Program-made: the position numbers and the translations under genes
Shown: in pieces, positions 16,970 through 24,635 of the stretch
How positions within the stretch are numbered: position 1 is the stretch's first letter
How the letters are laid out: each line of letters starts with the position of its first letter
Assembly (NCBI GenBank): GCA_020523885.1
Contig: JAJAPY010000007.1
Location: 62,001-126,000 of the forward strand
Direction of reading: 5' to 3'
DNA length: 64,000 nucleotides
Source of the DNA: Candidatus Liberimonas magnetica
GTDB taxonomy: Bacteria; Elusimicrobiota; Endomicrobiia; Endomicrobiales; JAFGIL01
The notes under the pieces: model-generated
The model's database searches: none
The model's input: the letters and a program-made list of their open reading frames with translations, nothing else
Told to the model about the DNA's origin: nothing

Positions 16970-16990
16970 AAACAATGATAGAATAATCAC

Positions 16991-17893
16991 ATGCCGCGTA
17001 AACCCAGACTTCACTTTCCCGGAGCATTATATCATGCCATGGCAAGAGGCAATAACAGGCAGAATATATTTTTAGATGAGAGCGATTACATCCTATTTCT
17101 TAAGCTCCTGTCTGAAATAAAGATTAAATATCCATTTTACCTCTATTCATATTGTCTTATGCCGAGCCATTTTCACTTGCTTATCGAAGCTAAAGAAACC
17201 CCACTTTCAGTAATTATGCAGCGCCTCCTTACCGGGTACACCGTAAACATTAACCGTAAATACAAAAAGTTCGGACACTTATTCCAGGGGCGATATAAAG
17301 CTATCTTGTGTCAAAAAGACAATTATTTACTGGAACTAGTGCGATACATTCATTTAAATCCCGTTAGGGCGCATTTGGCCGCAAAGCCGATGCAGTGGCT
17401 GTGGTCCGGACATAATGAGTACTTAAAGCCATCAGGAAATTCTCTGCTTGATGAGCAGTTTGTTCTTGAATACTTCAGTAAAGATAAGCTTAATGCAAGA
17501 AAGTTGTATTCGGAATTTGTTCGGGAGGGGATGGGCATGGGGCATCTGGCAGAAATGTATCCTCCGGAGAAAATGCCTTATGTGGGAAATGAAGAATTTG
17601 TTACGGAAAATGTTTGCAGGCATACTGAGATCATAGAGAAAAGAACCCCTGGAGCAACTTTTGCGGTTATTTCTTTGTCTGCAATTCTTGAGGATACCGG
17701 AAAGAAGCTAGGTGTAAAAGATGGCGTAATACAAGGCCCTTCTAGAAATAAGAAAGCAGCAGCGGCCCGCAGGGAGTTTGTACTTCAAGCTTATCGTTCC
17801 GGACACAAGATGGCGGATATAGCGAGATTTTTACAAAGGACCCAGGGGCACATATCGAGATTAATAGACAGAGAGATTGCGGCTGATCAATAA
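16991..17893 (+). CDS. REP-associated tyrosine (Y1/HUH) transposase
   Basis: 300 residues of the Y1_Tnp / RAYT family. The HUH metal-binding pair is HFH in MPSHFHLLIE. The candidate nucleophilic tyrosine is in LLTGYTVNINRKY, followed by the typical GHLFQGRYKAILC and RYIHLNPVRA stretches. The C-terminal 60 residues add a helix-turn-helix (KMADIARFLQRTQGHISRLI), common in the longer members. HUH enzymes nick single-stranded DNA at small palindromes; here the gene lies between perfect 25-bp inverted copies of such a palindrome, with a solo copy at 29979. Own promoter at 16863. Probably still intact. The activity is inferred from family membership. Confidence 0.9.
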   Translation: MPRKPRLHFPGALYHAMARGNNRQNIFLDESDYILFLKLLSEIKIKYPFYLYSYCLMPSHFHLLIEAKETPLSVIMQRLLTGYTVNINRKYKKFGHLFQGRYKAILCQKDNYLLELVRYIHLNPVRAHLAAKPMQWLWSGHNEYLKPSGNSLLDEQFVLEYFSKDKLNARKLYSEFVREGMGMGHLAEMYPPEKMPYVGNEEFVTENVCRHTEIIEKRTPGATFAVISLSAILEDTGKKLGVKDGVIQGPSRNKKAAAARREFVLQAYRSGHKMADIARFLQRTQGHISRLIDREIAADQ

Positions 17894-17917
17894 GGCAAGT
17901 TAGGCAAGCCTGACACG
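17893..17917. repeat. Right terminal inverted repeat of REP/RAYT unit
   Basis: Perfect 25-bp reverse complement of 16945-16969, starting at the last base of the transposase stop codon. A diverged third copy lies at 29979-30003. Confidence 0.8.
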
Positions 17918-17945
17918 TTTAGTTTACGTTTAGTTAGAATAAGCC

Positions 17946-17974
17946 TTGACAGAATAAAATTAAGTAATTATAAT
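17946..17974 (+). promoter_or_regulatory. Consensus promoter of the nucleotidyltransferase/winged-helix pair
   Basis: TTGACA (17946-17951), 17 bp, TATAAT (17969-17974): both hexamers match the sigma-70 consensus exactly. Start near 17981, leader about 29 nt, ribosome binding site AAGGA before the ATG at 18010. Confidence 0.85.
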
Positions 17975-18009
17975 GTATAGCACTTATAACAAGTGGCATA
18001 AGGACTATT

Positions 18010-18600
18010 ATGATTAATAAAGAGATATTACAAAAATCATTGAAACTGCTTGGTGAAATACTTGAAAGTGAACAGACTGATCCAATGAATCTTGTGGTTT
18101 GTGGCGGGTCTGCATTGTTATTTTGTGAATACGTTTATAGGACTACAAAAGATGTCGATGTTGTAGGGCTTGGCTATGGAGAACAGAAAATCGGCGCATC
18201 TAAGCCGTTGCCTGAGATATTGAGGAAAGCTTCTTTTCGTGTTGCTCGTGATTTAGGGCTTGATGAAAACTGGCTGAATTGCGGCCCCAGTGACTTGATG
18301 CAAGAAGGGTTGCCTCAGGGATATTTAGAGCGGGCAAAAACCGAAAAATTCGGCAGCAAGCTTATAATTCATTTTTTGGGCAGATACGATCAAATTCATC
18401 TCAAGGTTTATGCTTGCGTCGATTCCGGGCCCGGAAGGCATTTGGATGATTTACGCGTTTTAAAACCGACAGATGATGAAATGGAATCTGCGGCGAGATG
18501 GGCAATGAAACAAGACCCGAGTAGTGATTTCAGAACGATTTTATTTGATATGATGAGGAAGATAGGTTATGGAACAGCCGCTGATAGGTTTCAGGAATAG
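18010..18600 (+). CDS. Nucleotidyltransferase-fold protein (DUF6036-like), putative toxin
   Basis: 196 residues. The core motif is VVCGGSALLF (GGS at 32-34) followed by RTTKDVDVVG with D48 and D50: the GGS...DxD pattern of minimal nucleotidyltransferases such as DUF6036 and AbiEii. The rest is helical with a possible third acidic strand (IHLKVYACVD). A winged-helix protein gene overlaps it by 32 bp, the same toxin-plus-regulator arrangement as the AbiE cassettes. Family members occur in toxin-antitoxin-like loci, but the reaction here is inferred. It has a strong promoter of its own. Confidence is good for the fold and moderate for toxin function. Confidence 0.72.
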   Translation: MINKEILQKSLKLLGEILESEQTDPMNLVVCGGSALLFCEYVYRTTKDVDVVGLGYGEQKIGASKPLPEILRKASFRVARDLGLDENWLNCGPSDLMQEGLPQGYLERAKTEKFGSKLIIHFLGRYDQIHLKVYACVDSGPGRHLDDLRVLKPTDDEMESAARWAMKQDPSSDFRTILFDMMRKIGYGTAADRFQE

Positions 18601-19594
18601 ATTCCGCGAGCATTTGTCTTCTTTTCTGTGGAGGCAATGGCACGCGCTTGGAGTCGCCGGTTACGAAGGCGCTCTTGATGCATGGTATATAGATCCTGAG
18701 GCACTGCTCCTTTTTTCACTTACTATCTCAAGAAGCGAGGCGCGGCTTTTTGATGAGGTTATAGACTGGCTTGTTACAAACGGCAATTTTGTTAATATAC
18801 AGAGATTAAAAACCATTCTCGCGAAAGAAAATTTTTCCTCAGGGAAAGTGCTCATCCCCGTAGCGGAGATAATGTCTAAGGAAGGTAAATATTTAAAATG
18901 GAAGGGGCTTGTAAAATCCAGAGATATGAACAAGCCTGTACACGAGAACCTCTTCTTCCCGGCCGATGGTTCGCCCGTTCAAATGTTCGGTTCTCCTGAT
19001 AAAGTATTTTATAAACATGGATTTAACCGTGGAGAATTGAATTTGCGCCGGCATTCCGGGCAGGTTCGCAACATTCACAATACCGGGGTGTTATTCAAAC
19101 TTAGGGCGCTATTTGGTATTAATGTGCGCTGTGAAATTATCTTATATCTTTTAACTCATGAGAGCGCCCACCCGAGTAAAATAGCCCGTGAGACGTATTA
19201 TGCCCAGAAGACCGTCCAGGACACGCTCATTGACATGGTTAAATCCGGATTATTGTTTGTGAAGCCGTATGGCAAGGAAAAGCATTACTGGTTAAAGACA
19301 GACAAATGGTTTGAGTTTCTAGATATTGAAAAAACTAGTTTAAAATGGACAAACTGGCCGTCTTTGTTAATTGCACTGGAAAAAATATGGCTAAAGATAA
19401 ATGGCGATAACTTAATTAATATGGATCCTTTGATGCAGTCATCGGAACTGCGTCAACTGATGGGTGAAATAAGGCCGAAAATTGAAGCAGCCGGATTCGG
19501 GCAGTTATTGTCAGATGAAAAGCAGTATATAGGCGAAAGTTATCTGGATGTGTTTCTGAAGGACATAGAGAAAATATTGGTTACCTGGCTGTAA
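18569..19594 (+). CDS. Winged-helix protein, probable partner/antitoxin of the preceding nucleotidyltransferase
   Basis: 341 residues, not recognised by name. The middle part (about residues 195-245) reads as a winged helix (SAHPSKIARETYYAQKTVQDTLIDMVKSGLLFVKPYG), fit for DNA binding. The first 100 residues are helical and rich in aromatic residues (FLWRQWHALGVAGYEGALDAWYIDPEALLLF). The gene overlaps the nucleotidyltransferase gene by 32 bp, implying coupled translation. By analogy with AbiEi it may neutralise the enzyme and repress the promoter at 17946; this is inference from position and the wHTH. The start could also lie slightly downstream, but the ATG at 18569 has GAGGAAG upstream. Confidence 0.68.
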   Translation: MEQPLIGFRNRFREHLSSFLWRQWHALGVAGYEGALDAWYIDPEALLLFSLTISRSEARLFDEVIDWLVTNGNFVNIQRLKTILAKENFSSGKVLIPVAEIMSKEGKYLKWKGLVKSRDMNKPVHENLFFPADGSPVQMFGSPDKVFYKHGFNRGELNLRRHSGQVRNIHNTGVLFKLRALFGINVRCEIILYLLTHESAHPSKIARETYYAQKTVQDTLIDMVKSGLLFVKPYGKEKHYWLKTDKWFEFLDIEKTSLKWTNWPSLLIALEKIWLKINGDNLINMDPLMQSSELRQLMGEIRPKIEAAGFGQLLSDEKQYIGESYLDVFLKDIEKILVTWL

Positions 19595-19604
19595 ATGTTG
19601 AGAC

Positions 19605-19655
19605 TTGACAAATGACTACAATATGTATATAATTGACTACATAAAGTAGTCAATT
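19605..19655 (+). promoter_or_regulatory. Consensus promoter with palindromic operator before the MNT/HEPN pair
   Basis: TTGACA (19605-19610), 17 bp, TATAAT (19628-19633), again an exact consensus. A perfect inverted repeat with 10-bp arms AATTGACTAC (19631-19640) and its complement (19646-19655) covers the transcription start. A further half site TGACTAC (19613-19619) sits in the spacer. The wHTH domain of the next protein is the obvious candidate binder (autoregulation, inferred). Confidence 0.82.
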
Positions 19656-19669
19656 AGAGAGAGTGATAT

Positions 19670-20260
19670 ATGTTAGAGCAATTGTTTTCATCAAAAGCGC
19701 GTGTTGATATACTAAGGTTGTTTCTGTTTAGTTCCCCAAAAAGATTTTATCAAAGGCAAATAGAAATATTGACAGACCAGCCGATAAGGGCGGTACAGCG
19801 CGAAACGGAGAAGCTTGTATCCATGGGGCTTTTGGAAAAAGAATCCGAAGGTAACAGGGCATATTACAGGGTAAATAAAAATAGCCCTATATTTGCTGAA
19901 TTAAAATCTATTTTTTTCAAATATGTAGGAATTGCTGAAGTTCTGCGCAGCAGCCTTAACAGTAAGGAAAAAATAAGAACAGCTTTTATTTATGGGTCAT
20001 ATGCTAATGGAAATGAAACACCGTCAAGTGATATTGATCTGTTTGTAATAGGGACATTAACATCAAGAGAGCTTTCCGGTATACTCTCAAAACCGAAGAA
20101 GCAGCTAGGGCATGAAATAAATTACTCTGTTATTCCGGAAGCTGAGTTCAGGCAAAAAGTAAAGAATAAGGATCATTTTCTAACCAGTCTTATGAAGGAA
20201 AAGAAAATATTCATAATCGGAACACAAAATGAGCTTAAAGCAATTATTAGATCAGAATAG
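19670..20260 (+). CDS. Winged-helix + minimal nucleotidyltransferase (MNT) fusion protein
   Basis: 196 residues. Residues 1-75 form a winged helix (RVDILRLFLFSSPKRFYQRQIEILTDQPIRAVQRETEKLVSMGLL). From about 95 onwards is an MNT domain with GSYANG (G109, S110) and SDIDLFVIG (D121, D123), the metal and nucleotide binding motif. MNT proteins of HEPN/MNT modules act as antitoxins that AMPylate the HEPN RNase. The HEPN partner overlaps by 32 bp downstream. The fused DNA-binding domain and the palindrome over the promoter suggest the antitoxin represses its own operon. Confidence 0.85.
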   Translation: MLEQLFSSKARVDILRLFLFSSPKRFYQRQIEILTDQPIRAVQRETEKLVSMGLLEKESEGNRAYYRVNKNSPIFAELKSIFFKYVGIAEVLRSSLNSKEKIRTAFIYGSYANGNETPSSDIDLFVIGTLTSRELSGILSKPKKQLGHEINYSVIPEAEFRQKVKNKDHFLTSLMKEKKIFIIGTQNELKAIIRSE

Positions 20261-20672
20261 AATTATTCATCATACAACATCAAAACAGGAGATAAGTAAC
20301 CTGTTTGAACTGATACGTCGTGATCTTAACGATGCGAAAATTATACAGCTTTCCGCAGATAGAAGATTTGCTACAGCCTATAACGCAGCATTGCAACTGG
20401 GTACAATTCTCCTTTATTGTAAAGGGTATAAAACAAAAGGCATAGGGCACCATTTCATTATTTTCCAGGCAATGAAAGAAATATTAGACAAAGAGCATCA
20501 CTCGCTGGCCGATTACTTCGATTCTTGCCGCACAAAAAGAAATATTTCTGATTATACAGGTGCCGGGAATGTTTCAGATGCGGAAGTAGATGAAATAATT
20601 AAAGAAGTTGAATCGTTCTATGATTTTGTGATAAGCTGGATAAAAAAGAATTATCCCGGGCTAATAAAATGA
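20229..20672 (+). CDS. HEPN-domain protein, partner of the MNT protein
   Basis: 147 residues, all helical: AAQLGTILLYCKG-type helix, GHHFIIFQAMKEI, then CRTKRNISDYTG and a final helix with FYDFVISWIKKNYPG, the usual outline of small HEPN proteins paired with MNT. HEPN toxins normally carry an R-x4-6-H RNase motif. Here the matching place reads R-N-I-S-D-Y with no histidine, so it may be a variant or non-nucleolytic HEPN. Translationally coupled (32-bp overlap) to the MNT gene, under the promoter at 19605. Confidence 0.75.
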   Translation: MSLKQLLDQNRIIHHTTSKQEISNLFELIRRDLNDAKIIQLSADRRFATAYNAALQLGTILLYCKGYKTKGIGHHFIIFQAMKEILDKEHHSLADYFDSCRTKRNISDYTGAGNVSDAEVDEIIKEVESFYDFVISWIKKNYPGLIK

Positions 20673-20679
20673 GAAAAAT

Positions 20680-20784
20680 AATTTGTGACCAATTTGTGAC
20701 CACATGGTGTTCGTTTTGGGTCATTTTGGGTCGTTTCGTGACGGGTGCTGTCGCAATGGTATCGATTGAAAAATCAACAAAAAT
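20680..20784. repeat. Left copy of a long direct repeat upstream of tRNA-Ser
   Basis: 105 nt that align without gaps to 46943-47047. Boxes include AATTTGTGACC twice and TTTTGGGTC twice; the last 21 bases (20764-20784) are identical in both copies. Together with the tRNA part that follows, the repeat is about 154 nt. Likely att-related or the ancestral tRNA promoter region. Confidence 0.65.
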
Positions 20785-20791
20785 ATAAATT

Positions 20792-20833
20792 GGAGAGGTG
20801 GCCGAGTGGTTGAAGGCGCCGGTCTCGAAAACC
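20792..20833 (+). pseudogene. Truncated tRNA-Ser (5' half, to the anticodon stem)
   Basis: 42 bases identical to the first 42 bases of the intact tRNA-Ser at 47056. Identity ends just after the anticodon loop, at ...CTCGAAAACC, where the sequence turns to TACCC. The acceptor 3' strand, variable arm and T arm are missing, so it cannot be a working tRNA. Confidence 0.85.
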
Positions 20834-21013
20834 TACCCATCCTTTTAGTCCGTCGTCGGTAAATATCAAAATATCCCCCTGCTTGTGGCCGATTTGTGTC
20901 ATGTCATTGCAGAAGGGCAGTGTCCTTCGTAGCTTTAGCGAAGAATGGAGCAAGTTTTTATAGATTTCGGGGGCAGTAAATGACAGGAAAAATTATCTTA
21001 AAAGTAGTATAAT

Positions 21014-21046
21014 AAAAACCATACTGAATCAGACAGTGTGGTTTTT
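21014..21046 (+). terminator. Intrinsic terminator upstream of hsdM
   Basis: A 13-bp stem (AAAAACCATACTG with its complement, one G-T pair) and a 7-nt loop, ending in a run of T on both strands. It would isolate the hsd operon from upstream transcription. Confidence 0.75.
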
Positions 21047-21080
21047 GCTTTTAAATATAGTAAAGGAAGCTAATGAACAA

Positions 21081-21112
21081 ATTTGACTTTGTCAAATAGA
21101 AAAGAAGATAAT
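21081..21112 (+). promoter_or_regulatory. Promoter of the hsd operon with palindromic operator
   Basis: Perfect palindrome ATTTGAC-TTT-GTCAAAT (21081-21097) overlaps a -35 box TTGACT (21083-21088); GATAAT (21107-21112) follows after 18 bp. A GTAGTCAAT half site (21118-21126), like the operator at 19631, lies just downstream. Repression of a restriction operon at this position would make sense, but no dedicated C protein gene is seen. Confidence 0.55.
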
Positions 21113-21162
21113 AAAAAGTAGTCAATATAAAAGAAAAATATAGAGAAATAGGAGTTTAAATA

Positions 21163-23277
21163 ATGGAAAGACATAACGAAATATCAGAATTCATTTGGGG
21201 TATTAAAGAACATATCCGCGATGAATACAAAGAGAAAGATTACGAGGAAGTTATATTGCCTTTTACACTGCTAAGGCGTATTGACTGCGTGCTTGAAAAA
21301 ACTCATGAGAAGGTTGTTAAGACTTATGAAAAATATAAAGGCAAAGCAACTCCTGAAGTATTAGACCAACTGCTGAAAAAGGCATCCGGGCAAAACTTTT
21401 ATAACATCTCAGCTTTCACCCTGCTTGGCCTAACTAAAGATAAAGATAACATTGGCGAAAATTTTGATGCATATCTAAAAGGTTTCAACGAAAGCATTAA
21501 GGATATTCTGCTTAACTTTAGCGGTGGACCGGAAAAGGGGCTTTCTCCAATTTATGAAACTCTACTAAGGAAGGAACTGCTTTATATCGTTACCTTTGAA
21601 TTTACCAAACTTGATATGAGCCCGGACACAATAAGTAATCATGACATGGGAACTATATTTGAAATACTTATTCGTAAATCAAAAGAAGCATCAAATGAAA
21701 AAGCTGGCCAGTTTTATACACCCCGTGAAATCGTAAGACTAATGGTAAACCTTGTTTTTGCAAACGAAACAAGCAAACTGCAAAAAGCAGGAGCAGGTAT
21801 AAATGTTTATGACCCTTGTTGTGGAACAGGAGGTATGTTGACTACGGCAAAAGACTATTTACAGGAAAGTGTTAATCCTAAACTTACTGTATATACTTTT
21901 GGGCAGGAAATAAACGAACAAACCTACGCTATTGCCAAATCTGATATCTTAATGAAAGGCGAAAACGCTGACAACATCAAGCACGGCAATACTATTACCA
22001 AAGACAAGCTCATTGGTAAAACTTTCAACTATATGCTTACTAATCCGCCTTTTGGTGATGACTGGAAAAATATAAGAGAGTTTGTAGAAAATGAATCCGA
22101 AGAAAAAGGATTTAGCGGTCGTTTTGGTGCAGGAACACCTGATGTAAGTGATGGCTCTTTTTTATTCTTACAACACATGATAAGCAAAATGAACCCACAG
22201 GGCAGTACTATTGGTATTGTTTTTAATGGATCACCTTTGTTTAATGGCGATGCAGGCGGTGGCTGGAGCAATATTCGCGGCTGGATAATGGATGAGCCAA
22301 ATGATTTGCTGGATTGTATTGTGGCATTGCCAAAAGATCTGTTTTACGGTACTGGTATAGGTACTTATATTTGGATATTAAACAATAAAAAACCTGCAAA
22401 TAGAAAAAATAAAGTTCAATTAATAAATGCAATACATCCAAACTTCACTAAGAAAATAAAATCCCTGGGCAAGAAGCAATACGAAATAAGTGAAGATGGT
22501 ATTAGCCTGATAACCAAAATATACAAAGCTTATAAAGATCACAGTATTGAAGTAGAAGAAGACAGCAAAAAGCGTACAATTGAAATCAGTAAGATTTATG
22601 ATGTAGATGATTTTAAATATACTAAAGTAATCGTTGAACGGCCTTTGCGTTTGGCTTATGAAATAACCAATGAGAAAATTGAAGCACTAAAAAAGCACCC
22701 CAAATTTATAGAATTTGCCACAAGTAAAAAGAAAGACAAATCATCCGCAAAAGCCGATATTTCTGAAGGCAAAGCTATACAAGAAAAGATAGTCAAGGCC
22801 CTTGAAACATTTAAAGGTAAAGCAAGAGAAATGAATGATGCTAATTTCTTTTCAACTTTTGAAAAAGCTTTTGGAGCCAAGCCAAATAAAGCATTACTTA
22901 AAATGTATAGAGATTCCATTGGCGAAAAAGACGAAGAAGCAGAAGTCGTTTTTGAAGATCCCTATAATATACCTGTACAAAAAGGCAGGGTTTGCGATTG
23001 GAAAGAAAAGCCGATGCAGGATACCGACCTTCGCGATAGTGAAAGCATTAAATGGAAAGAAAATATTGATGAATATTTTGAACGGGAAGTATTACCCTTT
23101 GCCCCAGATGCCTGGATGGATAGAGAAAAAGACAAAATCGGATATGAAATCCCCTTTACTAAATTCTTTTATGAGTACAAGCCTTTGCGTGATTTGAGTT
23201 TGATTATGAAGGATATAGAAGCCCTTGAAGAGCAAACAGAAGATTTGCTTGAAGAAATTAAAGAGGTCGTTAAATGA
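21163..23277 (+). CDS. hsdM: Type I restriction-modification DNA N6-adenine methyltransferase (M subunit)
   Basis: 704 residues. N-terminal HsdM helical domain (about 1-140), then the methyltransferase core with SAM motif I DPCCGTGG (D217 onward) and catalytic motif IV NPPFGDD (N294). AGQFYTPREIVRLMV, typical of HsdM, precedes motif I. A C-terminal extension of about 250 residues ends in a coiled-coil-like tail (DLSLIMKDIEALEEQTEDLLEEIKEVV). It modifies adenine in the target chosen by HsdS and is required for the restriction complex. Ribosome binding site TAGGAG is upstream; the stop overlaps the hsdS start (ATGA). Confidence 0.95.
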   Translation: MERHNEISEFIWGIKEHIRDEYKEKDYEEVILPFTLLRRIDCVLEKTHEKVVKTYEKYKGKATPEVLDQLLKKASGQNFYNISAFTLLGLTKDKDNIGENFDAYLKGFNESIKDILLNFSGGPEKGLSPIYETLLRKELLYIVTFEFTKLDMSPDTISNHDMGTIFEILIRKSKEASNEKAGQFYTPREIVRLMVNLVFANETSKLQKAGAGINVYDPCCGTGGMLTTAKDYLQESVNPKLTVYTFGQEINEQTYAIAKSDILMKGENADNIKHGNTITKDKLIGKTFNYMLTNPPFGDDWKNIREFVENESEEKGFSGRFGAGTPDVSDGSFLFLQHMISKMNPQGSTIGIVFNGSPLFNGDAGGGWSNIRGWIMDEPNDLLDCIVALPKDLFYGTGIGTYIWILNNKKPANRKNKVQLINAIHPNFTKKIKSLGKKQYEISEDGISLITKIYKAYKDHSIEVEEDSKKRTIEISKIYDVDDFKYTKVIVERPLRLAYEITNEKIEALKKHPKFIEFATSKKKDKSSAKADISEGKAIQEKIVKALETFKGKAREMNDANFFSTFEKAFGAKPNKALLKMYRDSIGEKDEEAEVVFEDPYNIPVQKGRVCDWKEKPMQDTDLRDSESIKWKENIDEYFEREVLPFAPDAWMDREKDKIGYEIPFTKFFYEYKPLRDLSLIMKDIEALEEQTEDLLEEIKEVVK

Positions 23278-24635
23278 GACAATATCTAGCATATAAACCA
23301 AGCGGAGTGGATTGGTTGGGAAAAATTCCAATTGGTTGGGAACCTATTAAACTAAAATATATTTCTAACAGAATTACTAAAGGAACTACGCCTACAACAG
23401 TTGGTAAAGCATTTGTAGATAATGGGATTAATTTTATTAAAGTGGAATGCATATCAGAAACTGGAACTATTATTAAAGAAAATTGTGCATTTATTGATGA
23501 AGAAACTCATAATATTTTAAATAGGTCACAATTGAAAAAAGGTGATGTTATAATTGCTATCGCAGGAGCTATCGGAAGAGTTGCTATAATTGAAGATGAT
23601 ATTGTTCCTGCAAATACAAATCAAGCGGTTGGAATAATAAGTGTAAAAAAGAAAAAGTATAATTTACAGTGGGTCAAATATGTATTAAACTCCGATGCAG
23701 TAAAGCAATATTACAATATTGAAATTGTGAAAACAGCACAAGCAAACATAAGTTTAGAAAATGTTGGATTGGCAATTTTGCCTACTCCTTTGCTACCTGA
23801 ACAAAAATCTATAGTTTGTTTTCTTGATTATACAACAGGACAGATAGATACTTTTATTGCAAACCGCCAAAAGCAGATTGAATTGTTGAAAGAGCAACTG
23901 CATTTCAAAATAAACGAAGCAATTACTAAAGGTATCAATACTAAAGTACAATTCAAAGCTGCTGATATTAAATATGTCCCTGAAATACCGGAGCATTGGG
24001 ATATAAGAAAATTCAAGAGTCTTACTTCAATTCTTACCTGTGGTGTTGCGGCTACCCCAGAATATGTTGATGAAAATGAAGGTGTTGCATTCCTCTCAGC
24101 ACAAAATTGCAGACCTTTTGCAATGGACTTGTCTAAATATAGTTATATAAAACCAGCACTACACAAGCAGCTTACAAGATACAAAAAGCCACAAAAAGGT
24201 GATGTATTAGTAACCAGAGTTGGTGCGGGAATAGGACAGGCTTGTATAATTGATACGGATTTAGAATTCTCTGTTTATGTAAGTTTAACTCATATCAGAC
24301 CAAACAAGGAAATATTAAGCGAATATATAGTCTATTTTTTTAATACTGAATATTGCTATCAATTAAATCACGAAGGCACAGTTGTTGGTGGCGGGCAAGG
24401 AAACTTAAATGTAAAGAATGTTGAACGCTACCGTATACCGTTACCACCTATTGAAGAACAAAAAGAAATTATTAAATACCTTGATAAGTACAGAACAGAA
24501 ATGGATACCCTTATCTCCAAATACCAAAAGCAAATAGATTTAATGCAGGAATATAGAGCATCCTTGATCAGCCAAGCAGTAACAGGAAAAATTGATGTGA
24601 GAGATTGGCAGCCAAAAAAGAAGGAGAAACAATAA
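23274..24635 (+). CDS. hsdS: Type I restriction-modification specificity subunit
   Basis: 453 residues with the two-repeat plan of HsdS: target-recognition domain 1 (about 1-160), conserved spacer helix 1 (PLLPEQKSIVCFLDYTTGQIDT, then a long heptad-like helix), target-recognition domain 2 (about 230-390) and conserved helix 2 (PPIEEQKEIIKYLDKYRTEMDT) to the end (SLISQAVTGKIDVR). It sets the bipartite DNA target for methylation and cleavage. Start ATG overlaps the hsdM stop by 4 nt, and the stop overlaps the hsdR start by 1 nt, so all three are translated together. No second hsdS or inversion site is visible nearby. Confidence 0.95.
   Translation: MRQYLAYKPSGVDWLGKIPIGWEPIKLKYISNRITKGTTPTTVGKAFVDNGINFIKVECISETGTIIKENCAFIDEETHNILNRSQLKKGDVIIAIAGAIGRVAIIEDDIVPANTNQAVGIISVKKKKYNLQWVKYVLNSDAVKQYYNIEIVKTAQANISLENVGLAILPTPLLPEQKSIVCFLDYTTGQIDTFIANRQKQIELLKEQLHFKINEAITKGINTKVQFKAADIKYVPEIPEHWDIRKFKSLTSILTCGVAATPEYVDENEGVAFLSAQNCRPFAMDLSKYSYIKPALHKQLTRYKKPQKGDVLVTRVGAGIGQACIIDTDLEFSVYVSLTHIRPNKEILSEYIVYFFNTEYCYQLNHEGTVVGGGQGNLNVKNVERYRIPLPPIEEQKEIIKYLDKYRTEMDTLISKYQKQIDLMQEYRASLISQAVTGKIDVRDWQPKKKEKQ

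Larger units (their letters stand above)
16670..16990. other. Intergenic region upstream of the Y1 transposase
   Basis: No coding frame is convincing. It contains a 10-bp perfect inverted repeat (GTCTATTTTC, 16850-16859 and 16865-16874), a consensus promoter (16863-16891) and the left 25-bp terminal repeat of the transposase unit (16945-16969). The first 180 bases show nothing recognisable. Confidence 0.6.
20834..21162. other. Spacer between the tRNA fragment and hsdM
   Basis: No start-to-stop gene. The minus strand from the tRNA junction (about 20925 to 20834) stays open and reads ...DMTQIGHKQGDILIFTDDG..., possibly the truncated end of an unknown protein cut by the junction. A hairpin (21014-21046) and an operator-like promoter (21081-21112) follow. 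Confidence 0.4.
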
